Assembly: GCA_013287275.1 (NCBI GenBank)
Contig: JABDED010000007.1
Location: forward strand, 1 to 64,000
DNA: 64,000 bases
Reading direction: 5' to 3'
DNA from: Betaproteobacteria bacterium
GTDB taxonomy: Bacteria > Pseudomonadota > Gammaproteobacteria > Burkholderiales > Burkholderiaceae_D
The notes under the pieces were generated by a model, which was not told where the DNA came from, did no database searches, and worked only from the letters and a program-made list of their open reading frames with translations. Each line of letters begins with the position of its first letter. Positions within the stretch are counted from its first letter, which is position 1. The position numbers and the translations under genes were made by a program. This document shows, piece by piece, positions 26,698 through 35,197 of this stretch.

Positions 26698-27318
26698 ATG
26701 GATAAGCGCCAATATTCTTCTCTGGACCTGCTCTTGACTGAAGTGCGGGCTTGCCGCGCGTGCGAGCAGCATCTGCCGCTTGGCCCTCGTCCCATCGTAA
26801 GAGCGCGGGCCGATGCACGCATACTGATTGTCGGCCAGGCTCCCGGTGCCCGCGTACACGCGTCCGGTATTCCGTGGGATGACGCCAGCGGCGAACGCCT
26901 AAGGGAATGGCTGCGAGTAGATGCGGCAAGCTTTTATGATGAATCGCAGTTTGCGATTATTCCCATGGGGTTTTGTTATCCCGGACGAGGCAAGAGCGGC
27001 GACAAACCGCCGCGCCGCGAATGCGCGCAACTATGGCTGGATAGCCTGTTGGAAAAATTACCCGGGATTCAGTTGACTTTGCTGGTCGGCCAATATGCGC
27101 AGCGCCATTTTCTGGGGAGCCGTCGCAAGGCTTCGTTAACGGAAACGGTCAGGGCATGGCGGGAATATGGGCCGGCCGCAATTCCGTTGCCACACCCATC
27201 GCCCCGCAACCAGGGCTGGTTTCAGCGCCACGACTGGTTCGAAGATGAAGTCCTGCCGGTGCTGCGCGCGAGGATCGAGTCGCTCACCTCGCACGACCCG
27301 GCGCCGCTTATTAAATAG
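26698..27318 (+). CDS. uracil-DNA glycosylase superfamily protein
   Basis: 206 residues. It contains Ile-Val-Gly-Gln-Ala-Pro-Gly-Ala-Arg-Val-His near 43-53, the motif A of family 4/5-like uracil-DNA glycosylases, and Leu-Pro-His-Pro-Ser-Pro-Arg-Asn near 163-170, the motif B. Four Cys residues of the iron-sulfur types are not clearly arranged; only Cys19 and Cys22 form a close pair. It may remove damaged bases or be a diverged member with unknown substrate. It has its own promoter region and is not in an operon. Confidence 0.75.
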   Translation: MDKRQYSSLDLLLTEVRACRACEQHLPLGPRPIVRARADARILIVGQAPGARVHASGIPWDDASGERLREWLRVDAASFYDESQFAIIPMGFCYPGRGKSGDKPPRRECAQLWLDSLLEKLPGIQLTLLVGQYAQRHFLGSRRKASLTETVRAWREYGPAAIPLPHPSPRNQGWFQRHDWFEDEVLPVLRARIESLTSHDPAPLIK

Positions 27319-27409
27319 GATCTTGCACGGATCGCAGGGCTAAGCATGGGATAAACACCCAAGGTTCAGCCCGCCGGCGGCCCGTTTGCCCAATTCCTGT
27401 CGTGGGCTT

Positions 27410-27613
27410 TTATCGTGGGCTCATATGGACGACTTTTGCCGGATTGCAGTAGTAGGTCCTGATCCCGTCATCTATCGTAAATAGCGTCGGATTAATTTCC
27501 TGTATCAGACCGACGAATTTTTCTGTATTATCGAAAACCACAGTCCATTTTGCCCCACCCATTGTTTTTCCATCGTTTGTTGCGGCTGCAACTGCCTCGC
27601 TGATCATTCCCAT
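27410..27613 (-). CDS. small hypothetical protein
   Basis: 67 residues. An AAGGGG ribosome site lies upstream of the ATG. Short strands (Lys-Trp-Thr-Val-Val-Phe-Asp, Leu-Phe-Thr-Ile-Asp-Asp-Gly, Arg-Thr-Tyr-Tyr-Cys-Asn) suggest a small beta-barrel, but I do not recognise a family. It converges on the UDG gene and is divergent from the next LysR gene. Confidence 0.5.
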   Translation of the reverse strand: MGMISEAVAAATNDGKTMGGAKWTVVFDNTEKFVGLIQEINPTLFTIDDGIRTYYCNPAKVVHMSPR

Positions 27614-27809
27614 GCTATCCCCTTGGTTTATCGTTGAGATCCAATTCTACCAACGCTTGAAGCTTTTCATATAAAGGAAATCATTTGCTCGCCGTCAGTA
27701 CTTCCGTGGAGGAGGGCGAAGAAAAGGAGGCAGGCGGATCGCGGTTGTCCATCTGTCTGAAACCCGGTATGATCAATATTCCCATCGACTACGACGATAT
27801 TAATTCCCC

Positions 27810-28766
27810 ATGCTTGACGGCGTATCGCTTGATCAATTGCGAACCTTTATCTCTGCGGTCGATGAAGGCAGCTTTTCTGCGGCCTCACGCAAGCTGTATA
27901 GGGCGCAGTCGGTCGTCAGTCAAACCATCAGCAATCTGGAAGAGCAGATTGGCGTCGGGCTTTTTGACAGGTCCGGACGCTATCCAAAACTTACGCCCGC
28001 AGGTGTTGTACTGCTTGCCGATGTACGAAGTATTGTGGCAAACGTCGATCTCCTGAAGGCTCGCGCAAAGGGCATAGCGGCCGGGTTGGAGCCGGAGCTA
28101 TCCGTCGTTGTGGATGTCATGTATCCGATTGACGCGGTGACGCAAGTCGCAAAAGAGTTCAGGCAACAATATCCGGGAGTTTCGCTGCGAGTGTATGTTG
28201 AAGCATTGGGAGGGGCAATGCAGCCCGTCCTGGATGAGCGCTGCAGCGTGGGGATAGTCGGTTCGCTGCCTCTTATTCCGCCGAAGATGGCCTTTGAGCG
28301 GCTCGGTGGCATCACGTTTCTCATGGTCGTTGCCAGCGATCATCCGCTGGCCTCGTACAAGGGAAAGATCCCTAAAGATGAGCTGGCAAGGCACACCCAG
28401 ATTGTATTAACGGACCGGTCGGATTTGTCCAAAGGCCGCGAGTTTGGCGTGATGTCGCCTTTGACCTGGCGGCTCGGCGATCTGTTCGCCAAGCACCATT
28501 TCCTCTTGAACGGCCTGGGGTGGGGCGGTATGCCGCTGCATATCGTACACGACGACATCGAAAATGGCCGTTTGTCCGTATTGCGGATCGAAGATTTGCC
28601 TCCGGAGGGCTTGATATTGCCCATGTCCGCCGTCTGGCAAACGTCATCGCCTCCCGGTCCTGCGGGACGCTGGTTTATTGAGCGCCTGAAACAAATACCC
28701 ACTTCAACATCCGGTATTCCCGCGCGAAAATCATCGGGCAAAAGCCGCTCCAAGACGGAACGCTAG
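27810..28766 (+). CDS. LysR-family transcriptional regulator
   Basis: 318 residues. The HTH is Gly-Ser-Phe-Ser-Ala-Ala-Ser-Arg-Lys-Leu-Tyr-Arg-Ala-Gln-Ser-Val-Val-Ser-Gln near 19-37, with an effector domain behind it and a basic Ser/Lys/Arg tail. It precedes the aldo/keto reductase gene in the same direction by 133 bases, so it may control that gene. The N-terminus resembles the broken LysR at 32648 (Leu-Asp-Gln-Leu-Arg-Thr), suggesting the two are related. Confidence 0.85.
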   Translation: MLDGVSLDQLRTFISAVDEGSFSAASRKLYRAQSVVSQTISNLEEQIGVGLFDRSGRYPKLTPAGVVLLADVRSIVANVDLLKARAKGIAAGLEPELSVVVDVMYPIDAVTQVAKEFRQQYPGVSLRVYVEALGGAMQPVLDERCSVGIVGSLPLIPPKMAFERLGGITFLMVVASDHPLASYKGKIPKDELARHTQIVLTDRSDLSKGREFGVMSPLTWRLGDLFAKHHFLLNGLGWGGMPLHIVHDDIENGRLSVLRIEDLPPEGLILPMSAVWQTSSPPGPAGRWFIERLKQIPTSTSGIPARKSSGKSRSKTER

Positions 28767-28899
28767 CCGCAGCATTCGCACCCATTCGCACCCATCGTGG
28801 ACAGCGATGGATAACATCGAAAAATTCTGACTGGCGCCTTCCGCCTCCACGAGAGATCATTCCATTATGAATTGGAATGAAAGAATCGAGGAAAAATCA

Positions 28900-29757
28900 A
28901 TGTCCACCACGTCAACATCTTCACCTATTGCGTCTGAAACCCTGGCCGTTGGCGGGGCGCATCTTCCGCGCCTCGGGTTCGGTACCTACGGCATGTCAGG
29001 CCCGCGCCTTCAGGAGATACTGGTCTCCGCGCTCCACCATGGTTTCCGGCATATCGACACGGCCCAGATGTATCAAAACGAAACCGACGTCGGCGCAGCG
29101 ATCCGCGATTCCGGAATTCCTCGCCGCGACATTTTCGTGACAACCAAGGTGTGGGTCGGCAACTATCCTAGCGAACGATTCGCAGCATCGGTCGATCAAA
29201 GTTTGCAGAATCTTCGATCCGATTATATCGATCTACTGTTGGTGCATTGGCCGCGCGGAGGCGCTTCCATAGTCGAACAGATCGAAGGCCTGAACCGGTC
29301 GGTCGACGCGGGAAAGGTTAGGCACATTGGCGTCAGCAACTTCAACGCCGAGATGATGCAGTCGGCGATCAAGCTTTCGAAACACAGGATCGTAACAAAC
29401 CAGGTGGAGTATCACCCCTTCCTGGACCAGAGCGTGCTGCTCGATACTGTCGAAGCCAGCAAGGCCAGCCTGATGGCCTATTGCGGCATGGCGGTCGGAC
29501 GCGTCTTCGAAAGCCCCGTGCTGCATGAAATAGCCATGCGCAATAAGCGGACAATTGCCCAGGTCGTCTTAAGATGGCTGATCCAGCAGCCGCGTGTCGT
29601 CGCGCTTTCGCGCACGGAGAAACTCGAGAGAATAGCCGACAACGCCAGCGTCTTCGATTTTGAGCTTTCGGATGAAGACATGCAAGCGATAACGATGCTT
29701 CGTAGCCCGGGAAGCCGGATTGTCAATCCTCCACACCTCGCTCCGGCCTGGGACTAG
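28900..29757 (+). CDS. aldo/keto reductase
   Basis: 285 residues from the ATG at 28900, which has GAGG upstream. The catalytic tetrad of the AKR barrel is visible: Asp and Tyr in His-Ile-Asp-Thr-Ala-Gln-Met-Tyr, Lys in Thr-Thr-Lys-Val-Trp, and His in Leu-Leu-Val-His-Trp. Arg residues near 240-246 for NADPH phosphate binding are present. It reduces aldehydes or ketones, substrate unknown. The gene sits right after a LysR regulator gene. At 285 residues it is slightly short relative to the usual 300-320. Confidence 0.85.
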   Translation: MSTTSTSSPIASETLAVGGAHLPRLGFGTYGMSGPRLQEILVSALHHGFRHIDTAQMYQNETDVGAAIRDSGIPRRDIFVTTKVWVGNYPSERFAASVDQSLQNLRSDYIDLLLVHWPRGGASIVEQIEGLNRSVDAGKVRHIGVSNFNAEMMQSAIKLSKHRIVTNQVEYHPFLDQSVLLDTVEASKASLMAYCGMAVGRVFESPVLHEIAMRNKRTIAQVVLRWLIQQPRVVALSRTEKLERIADNASVFDFELSDEDMQAITMLRSPGSRIVNPPHLAPAWD

Positions 29758-29827
29758 CAGAGTCGGGATGATCGACAGCGTTGGTCGCCATCTGCATCGC
29801 CGGCAGAAACAGCCTCACGTGATGCAG

Positions 29828-29851
29828 AACCTGCTTCAGGAGAAGCAGGTT
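29828..29851 (+). other. 10-bp perfect hairpin after the AKR gene
   Basis: AACCTGCTTC and GAAGCAGGTT form a 10-bp stem around AGGA, 70 bases after the aldo/keto reductase stop. No T run follows, so it may be a weak terminator or an mRNA-end structure. Confidence 0.5.
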
Positions 29852-29887
29852 CGCTACGATACCTGATTTAACCGTACGCACTGTTGA

Positions 29888-30092
29888 TCAAGAAGGGCCG
29901 GCTAGGCGCCGAACTGTTTCGCTCAAGCGGCGCGCGCGAACCTGGCGCATCACCGAAAGCCCAGCGGCCGCTTCGCAAGCACGCGCCAGATGAAAACGCG
30001 ACGCACATCCGTAGTTGGCGATGTTGTCGCGTGTCAGCTCGCGGGCAGGGTGGCTTTCGATAAACTACAGCGCCTTTTCAACGGGATCGCAT
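29888..30092 (-). pseudogene. AraC-family regulator remnant
   Basis: Minus-strand translation reads Glu-Lys-Ala-Leu-stop-Phe-Ile-Glu-Ser-His, then Asp-Asn-Ile-Ala-Asn-Tyr, then Phe-His-Leu-Ala-Arg-Ala-Cys-Glu-Ala, then Arg-Ala-Arg-Arg-Leu-Ser-Glu-Thr. This is the AraC DNA-binding domain. An in-frame TAG replaces what is usually Trp, a one-base indel separates it from the probable ATG (complement of 30090-30092), and it ends early at 29888. It is a dead fragment with no usable product. Confidence 0.6.
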
Positions 30093-30200
30093 CGGCTCTC
30101 ATGTCTGCATGAAGCCAGTATGGCCGGGCGCTATCCGGCGCACTTGATCGCGCTTGCGATTTTGCGGTTGAGTGTGATCGACTGCCGGGTTTGTGCCCGG

Positions 30201-31703
30201 TCAGTAAGGCTCTGTCGCTGCGGTGTTGCCGGTTGTGGCTGCGGGGTTCGCTGTGGTTACGCCGGGGCTGTCAACAAGCGGTCGAGCGCCGGCGCCGCCC
30301 GGCTGCCCAGGACGCAACAACAAACCGCCCAGCACGCCCGCCGCCGCCGCGAAGATCGCACCGAACAAAAACGCCAGGTGATAGCCGCTATTGAGCGCCG
30401 CCGCGACACTTTCGGAAGCCTGCATCGCGTCGCTGCGCGCGGCAGCGAGGCTTGCGAGCACCGCGAGACCGAGTGCGCCCCCCATCATCAGCGACGTATT
30501 GACGATACCGGACGCGAGGCCAGAATCGCCAGGATCGACGTCGCTCATGGCAGCCAGCAGTATGGAATTGAATGCGATGCCCGCGCCGAAGCCGAACAGG
30601 ATCATGCCGGGCAGTACGTCGAACACGAAATTACCGTTCACCGGCGCCCGTGCGAACAGCGCGAGGCCAAACGCCGCGACGAGCAGTCCGACGGCAAGCG
30701 GGAGGCGCAGACCGAAGCGCATCACCACGCGCGCCGACAAGCCCAGCGAAAAGAACGCCATGATCAGACTGGCCGGCAAGAACGCGAGCCCAACCTGCAA
30801 GGGGCTGTAACCAAGCACGCGCTGCAGATACAGCGCGGAAATGAAAAACCACGCAAACATCGCCGCCGCCCACAGTACGCTGACCACATTGGCAGCCGCG
30901 ACATTGCGCAAGCGGAACAAACCGAGCGGCATCAGCGGATGCTGCACACGCGCTTCGATAACGAGAAACATGGCCAACAGTGCCAGCGCGGCGAACAGCA
31001 GTCCCAGCGTCTGCGCCGAGGTCCAGCCCGCTTCATTGCCGTTCACGACTGCGTACACGGCGAGCATCAGTGAAGCCGTCACCGTCGCCGCGCCGGCCAC
31101 GTCTAGCCGTTCACCGTGAGCATGGCCGGGTGCTGATGGCAAGAGCGTGACGCACAACGCATAGACGACGATGCCAATGGGCAAGTTGACGAGAAAGATC
31201 CAGTGCCAGCTCAGCAGGTTGGTCAGCAGACCGCCGAGCAATACGCCGAGGGTGCCGCCGCCCGCGCATACAAAGCCGTACACGCCCATCGCTTTGGCCC
31301 GTTCGCCGGGCTCAGTGAACAGATTCATGATCAGCGACAGCGAAACAGCGGAGACGACCGCGCCGCCTAAACCTTGCACGGCACGCGCGGATACCAGCAG
31401 GATTTGCGAATTTGCCATGCCGCACGCGAGCGACGCCAGCGTGAACAGCGTAATGCCACCGAGGAACAGCTTGCGGTGGCCGTAAAGATCGCCCAGGCGC
31501 CCGCCGAGCAGCAGGCAGCCGCCGAAGGTAAGCATGTACGCATTGACCACCCACACCAGCGAGGTTTCGGTAAAGCCGAGGTCTGCGGCGATAGACGGCA
31601 ATGCAACGTTCACGATCGTCGTATCGAGCACGATCATGAGCACGCCGAGGCACAGAACGATCAGCGCCAGCCAGCGTTTGTTGCCTTGAATGGAATGGGT
31701 CAT
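30201..31703 (-). CDS. MFS drug efflux transporter, DHA2 (14-TM) family
   Basis: 500 residues with about 14 hydrophobic helices. It has the MFS motif A region (Gly-Gly-Arg-Leu-Gly-Asp-Leu-Tyr-Gly-His-Arg-Lys), Asp-Thr-Thr-Ile-Val-Asn-Val-Ala-Leu-Pro in helix 1 and Arg-Ala-Val-Gln-Gly-Leu-Gly-Gly-Ala, all typical of EmrB/QacA-like drug/proton antiporters. A tail of low-complexity residues follows helix 14. An AGGAG site precedes the ATG. No membrane-fusion partner is adjacent, so it likely works alone or with a distant partner. It sits among decaying genes but itself is intact. Confidence 0.85.
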   Translation of the reverse strand: MTHSIQGNKRWLALIVLCLGVLMIVLDTTIVNVALPSIAADLGFTETSLVWVVNAYMLTFGGCLLLGGRLGDLYGHRKLFLGGITLFTLASLACGMANSQILLVSARAVQGLGGAVVSAVSLSLIMNLFTEPGERAKAMGVYGFVCAGGGTLGVLLGGLLTNLLSWHWIFLVNLPIGIVVYALCVTLLPSAPGHAHGERLDVAGAATVTASLMLAVYAVVNGNEAGWTSAQTLGLLFAALALLAMFLVIEARVQHPLMPLGLFRLRNVAAANVVSVLWAAAMFAWFFISALYLQRVLGYSPLQVGLAFLPASLIMAFFSLGLSARVVMRFGLRLPLAVGLLVAAFGLALFARAPVNGNFVFDVLPGMILFGFGAGIAFNSILLAAMSDVDPGDSGLASGIVNTSLMMGGALGLAVLASLAAARSDAMQASESVAAALNSGYHLAFLFGAIFAAAAGVLGGLLLRPGQPGGAGARPLVDSPGVTTANPAATTGNTAATEPY

Positions 31704-31922
31704 GCGGGGACTCCTTTGTGTTGGTCAAATAAGTGCAAGCAGAAGCCGGGCGTGCCGCCGCTCGCCACCAGAAGGGCAAGGGCCAACCCTCCCGGTTTCG
31801 ATCGACGCTTGCTACTGCGTCGCAAACCGCCGGTGGAAGGCGTCCGCCATGTACGACCACGGGCTCGCACTTTGACTCAGGAAATGAGCAGGCAAGCGCG
31901 GAGCGGACATGGCGGTGCTACC

Positions 31923-32528
31923 TCACGCTGCGAGTGCGGCGGTCTCTTTCTTCGCCGAGGCCATGGCCCCGCTGCGTGCCTCCGGCCCCATTGCCACGCC
32001 TTCCGCACGAATGAAGGTGATATCCGTGATGCCCAGAAAGCCGAAGGCAGCCTTCAGATAGGTTTCCTGATGATCGTAGGAAGCGGCAGGCGAGCCTTGG
32101 CTGTAAACGCCGCCGCGCGACGAGGCGATGACCAGCTTCTTGCCGCCGCACAGTCCGACCGGGCCGTGTTCTCCGTAGCTGAACGTCTTCCCGGCGACCG
32201 AGATGCGGTCGATCCAGGCCTTCAGTTGAGAGGGTACGCCAAGGTTGTACATCGGCGCGCCGATGACCACGATGTCGGCGCTCAGGAACTCATCGAGCGC
32301 GGCCTGGCCCACGGCAACGTCGGCCATCAGTGCCTCGTCGGCCGGAGCGCCTTGCGCGGCGGCTAGGTGAGCTGCGGTCAGATGGCCGATCGGTGTGACG
32401 GCAAGGTCTAGACGAGTGAGCGCAAGCTTGGAATAGCGGGCCCGGAAGGTTGCAACTACCTCTGCCGACAGTTCACGACTGACGGAGCTTGGCCCCAGGA
32501 TGCTGGAATCTATGTGTAGCAGTTTCAT
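31923..32528 (-). CDS. azoR: FMN-dependent NADH-azoreductase
   Basis: 201 residues from the ATG at 32528, which has GGAG nine bases upstream. The flavodoxin-like fold begins Met-Lys-Leu-Leu-His-Ile-Asp-Ser-Ser, binding FMN phosphate with Ser-Ser-Val-Ser-Arg near 13-18. [14 protein letters not shown] near 94-107 is the AzoR/MdaB motif. It reduces azo compounds or quinones using NADH. A LysR gene that would regulate it is divergent but broken. Confidence 0.85.
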   Translation of the reverse strand: MKLLHIDSSILGPSSVSRELSAEVVATFRARYSKLALTRLDLAVTPIGHLTAAHLAAAQGAPADEALMADVAVGQAALDEFLSADIVVIGAPMYNLGVPSQLKAWIDRISVAGKTFSYGEHGPVGLCGGKKLVIASSRGGVYSQGSPAASYDHQETYLKAAFGFLGITDITFIRAEGVAMGPEARSGAMASAKKETAALAA

Positions 32529-32595
32529 AAGAATTATCTCCAAAGTGGCAAACGACATGTTTGCCGGGAATCTGGATAATAGGCGTGGTCTTACG

Positions 32596-32620
32596 ATCTG
32601 AATAGACTATATTTTCAGAT
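32596..32620. promoter_or_regulatory. inverted repeat between azoR and broken LysR gene
   Basis: ATCTGAA (32596-32602) and TTCAGAT (32614-32620) are perfect 7-bp arms 11 bases apart, the T-N11-A arrangement of LysR sites. It lies in the divergent promoter of azoR, whose LysR partner is now a remnant. Confidence 0.5.
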
Positions 32621-32647
32621 GGAATCTATCGTTACGACAGATGTGCC

Positions 32648-32740
32648 ATGGACGAAGTGATTCTGGATCAGTTGCGTACCATCATCTGAGCCGCCGACAC
32701 CGGCAACTGCTCGGCCACTGGTCGGCCGCTGCATCGCAGC
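32648..32740 (+). pseudogene. LysR-family regulator remnant
   Basis: ATG at 32648 starts Met-Asp-Glu-Val-Ile-Leu-Asp-Gln-Leu-Arg-Thr-Ile-Ile, then a TGA stop, then Ala-Ala-Asp-Thr-Gly-Asn-Cys-Ser-Ala-Thr-Gly. This is the start of a LysR helix-turn-helix, with stop codon and loss of the rest. It is divergent from azoR in the normal place for its activator. Confidence 0.65.
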
Positions 32741-32894
32741 ATCTTCTTGCGCAGCCACATGATCTGACTCTTCGCGCGAACTCACGCCGGAAACGATTCC
32801 CGCTTACCCGAGGAGCAGAATAAGATACAGCAACCACCAGCTTCATACCATCTGTTATGTAGATGGACAATATCTAAATTTATGGACTTTTAAG

Positions 32895-33157
32895 ATGGAT
32901 TGCTTGCGTATATCCTCTCATCCACGTTTCACCTTCAAATCGGCATGCGGGCGCGTCAAGATGAACTTATCGAGTTGGCGAGAATTGCAGCAAACCCGAT
33001 TATGGCACTTATTGCATAGAGAACCGGAAGCTTTGACGGAGCGTTCGTCATCAAGCGGGCTGATTTTTCCATTGGCGAAGGCTCATGGGCGGTTTTTGAC
33101 ACTGTCGCAAACGAGATTCAAATCAAGTTTCACATCGTGGCCATGGCCAGCAAGTAG
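32895..33157 (+). pseudogene. YceI-family gene remnant
   Basis: Two frames together give YceI pieces: His-Pro-Arg-Phe-Thr-Phe-Lys-Ser in one frame near 32922-32945, and, after a shift, Gly-Ala-Phe-Val-Ile-Lys-Arg-Ala-Asp-Phe-Ser-Ile-Gly-Glu-Gly, then Val-Ala-Asn-Glu-Ile-Gln-Ile-Lys-Phe, ending at TAG 33155-33157. The 5' part is missing and a stop (33017) interrupts. It sits just upstream of an intact YceI gene, so it is a dead older copy. The 32529-32894 stretch otherwise holds the LysR remnant. Confidence 0.6.
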
Positions 33158-33197
33158 TCTTTTTTATCACCATCTATACAAACAAGGAGTTTTAATC

Positions 33198-33776
33198 ATG
33201 AAAACATTGACCCGCTTTACCATTGCCGCTGCGTTTATTGCGACTTTGAGCGGTTCGGCTTTCGCCAGCCCTGAGACGTTCGTTATCGACGGCACCCACA
33301 CGTTTCCACGATTTTCGTACAACCACTTCGGTTTTACAAAGCAGCTCAGCCGCTTTAACAAGACCGTGGGAAAAATCGTGCTCGACAAGGACGCCAAGAC
33401 CGGCTCGGTCGATGTCACCATCGATATGAAATCGGTGGATACGGGTTATGACGTATTCAATGGCTATATCCAAGGCGAAGATTTCTTTGACACCGAGAAA
33501 TACCCCACGGCCACATTCAAATCTACGAAAGTTCACTTTGACGGCGACAAACCGGTCACCGTGGACGGTGATTTGACGATCAAGGGGGTAAGCAAACCGG
33601 TTACTCTGGCGATTGATTCCTTTCAGTTGATGGCTCACCCCATGCTAAAGAGAAATGCGATCGGGGCGAACGCCAGCGCCAAAGTCAAGCGCACCGATTT
33701 CAATGCCGGGAAGTATGCGCCTTACGTTGGTGACGATGTCACGATAGACATTGCTGTTGAAGCGATCAAGGAATAA
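33198..33776 (+). CDS. YceI-family periplasmic lipid-binding protein
   Basis: 192 residues. The start at 33198 has AAGGAG upstream and gives a clear signal peptide ending near Ser-Ala-Phe-Ala-Ser. The mature protein is a lipocalin-like YceI barrel: Val-Ile-Asp-Gly-Thr-His-Thr near the start, Glu-Asp-Phe-Phe-Asp-Thr-Glu-Lys-Tyr-Pro-Thr-Ala-Thr-Phe-Lys-Ser, and Gly-Asp-Leu-Thr-Ile-Lys-Gly-Val. Family members bind isoprenoids or quinone-like lipids in the periplasm. A longer in-frame reading from 32895 runs through the YceI remnant and is not the real start. Confidence 0.85.
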   Translation: MKTLTRFTIAAAFIATLSGSAFASPETFVIDGTHTFPRFSYNHFGFTKQLSRFNKTVGKIVLDKDAKTGSVDVTIDMKSVDTGYDVFNGYIQGEDFFDTEKYPTATFKSTKVHFDGDKPVTVDGDLTIKGVSKPVTLAIDSFQLMAHPMLKRNAIGANASAKVKRTDFNAGKYAPYVGDDVTIDIAVEAIKE

Positions 33777-33822
33777 GGTCCGGGTCGTCCTTCATGCCAG
33801 TCAATGGCATTTTGGTTGCTCC

Positions 33823-33848
33823 AACCTGGGAGGTAAATCTCCCAGGTT
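33823..33848 (+). terminator. hairpin after the YceI gene
   Basis: AACCTGGGAG and CTCCCAGGTT form a perfect 10-bp stem around GTAAAT, 46 bases after the YceI stop. There is no T tract. The 375-base gap to 34151 otherwise shows nothing I can identify. Confidence 0.55.
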
Positions 33849-34151
33849 CGCTTCCAACAGCAGACGTTTCGAAAAGATGTTCCACTATGGATGGGCATGA
33901 CGCTGCACAAAGCCTTTCATCGCCGATTTCACTGCTACAGTCCAGGATTGCGCACGCTGTTTGGCAACCCTGGGGCATACGCAAGTAGATTGACCGATCT
34001 CAGTTCAATACTTTTCCCGCTGAAGAAAATGTCGAGCGCCATCTGCATTTCCTGTTGATAGGACTCATGCCTGGCTTTCACTTGCATGCAGATGGCCTGC
34101 GTGCGCTTGCGTAGTGCATCTGCATTTCGCTACCGCCGGAAAAAAGCCGGC

Positions 34152-35069
34152 TCATCGCCCAGATGGGTCTGTGGGGGCTGGCGCAGCGAAGCCCTTTGCC
34201 AAGGCGTCAAGCAAGCCGCGCACTGCGGGCACCATTCCACGCCGGGACGGAAAGATGGCATGTACGCTGCCTTCCGCCGTAACCAGTTCCGGCAGCAACT
34301 GAATGAGCGCCCCCTTGTTCAGATCGTCTTGCACCAGTTCCTTTGGCATCTGCGCGATACCCACGCCGCGCAGCGTTGCATCGCGTAATGCGGCGAGATC
34401 GTCTGTCGCTAGCCGGGGGGTGTGTTCGAATGAGATCGGTTGCGGCGCGAGGAAATGCCATTGGTAGCGTTCGCTCGCATGGGCCATGGCTAGTGTGGGA
34501 AACAGCCGTAGTTCATCCAAAGTCGCCGGCAGCTGCTGGGGAATGAGGCTTGGACTCGCCACCAGAATCCGGTGCGACTTGGTCAATGGCAACATCGCCA
34601 GGTCAGAGTCCTCTAGCGGCGGCAAACGCACCCTGACACTAATATCAAAGCCTTCTTCGACGACATCGACGCGCCGATTGGTTGCGTCGAGCAGGATGCG
34701 TACGGCGGGGTTGTCGATCAAGTACTGCGACAGGATCGGCGCTACCTGGCTGTGCAGCAGGCCCAGCGGACAACTGATCCGGACCACGCCCTGCGGCGAG
34801 GCTCGTGTCTGATCGATCGCTAATTTAGCGGCCTGCGCCTCCGCTACCAGTGCAACGCAGTGGCGGTGAAACATCTTGCCGGCGTCCGTGAGAGAGAGGC
34901 GACGCGAGGTGCGGTTTAACAGCCGGACGCCGAGTTCCTGTTCGAGAGCGGCCACACGGCGGCTGAGCTTCGATGTCTGCAAGCCCAGTTCGATGGCGGC
35001 GGCGGTGTAGCTCCCGTGACTCACTACGGCGGCGAACAGGCGCATGTTGTTTAGGTCTTGGATGTCCAT
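34152..35069 (-). CDS. LysR-family transcriptional regulator
   Basis: 305 residues. HTH: Gly-Ser-Tyr-Thr-Ala-Ala-Ala-Ile-Glu-Leu-Gly-Leu-Gln-Thr-Ser-Lys-Leu-Ser-Arg-Arg near 19-38, followed by the effector domain. The Leu-Leu-Asn-Arg-Thr-Ser-Arg-Arg-Leu-Ser-Leu-Thr motif is typical of the group that includes AaeR- and PcaQ-like factors. It is divergent from the pirin-DoxX pair with 128 bases between and probably controls it; LysR regulators often pair with pirin and DoxX genes. The effector is unknown. Confidence 0.85.
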   Translation of the reverse strand: MDIQDLNNMRLFAAVVSHGSYTAAAIELGLQTSKLSRRVAALEQELGVRLLNRTSRRLSLTDAGKMFHRHCVALVAEAQAAKLAIDQTRASPQGVVRISCPLGLLHSQVAPILSQYLIDNPAVRILLDATNRRVDVVEEGFDISVRVRLPPLEDSDLAMLPLTKSHRILVASPSLIPQQLPATLDELRLFPTLAMAHASERYQWHFLAPQPISFEHTPRLATDDLAALRDATLRGVGIAQMPKELVQDDLNKGALIQLLPELVTAEGSVHAIFPSRRGMVPAVRGLLDALAKGFAAPAPTDPSGR

Positions 35070-35197
35070 AGCTTAGCTCAAGCCTTCAATCGTTCTATTA
35101 TCGACAAAGGTTCTTTGAAAAATAGGATATTTATCTTAAACCATTTCGATTCTACACTGGGTTCTGTAGGCCTCTTTTAAATTTCCTGGGAGATGCA

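Noticed and set aside
29828-29851. Hairpin as the end of an insertion sequence
   Set aside because: No transposase, no matching inverted end and no target duplication nearby.
30015-31073. 352-codon plus-strand frame over the MFS gene
   Set aside because: Arg/Gln/Glu-rich antisense translation of a transporter; no start signal.
32895-33776. One continuous 293-residue YceI protein
   Set aside because: The first third translates a different frame of the relic; the signal peptide and ribosome site are at 33198.
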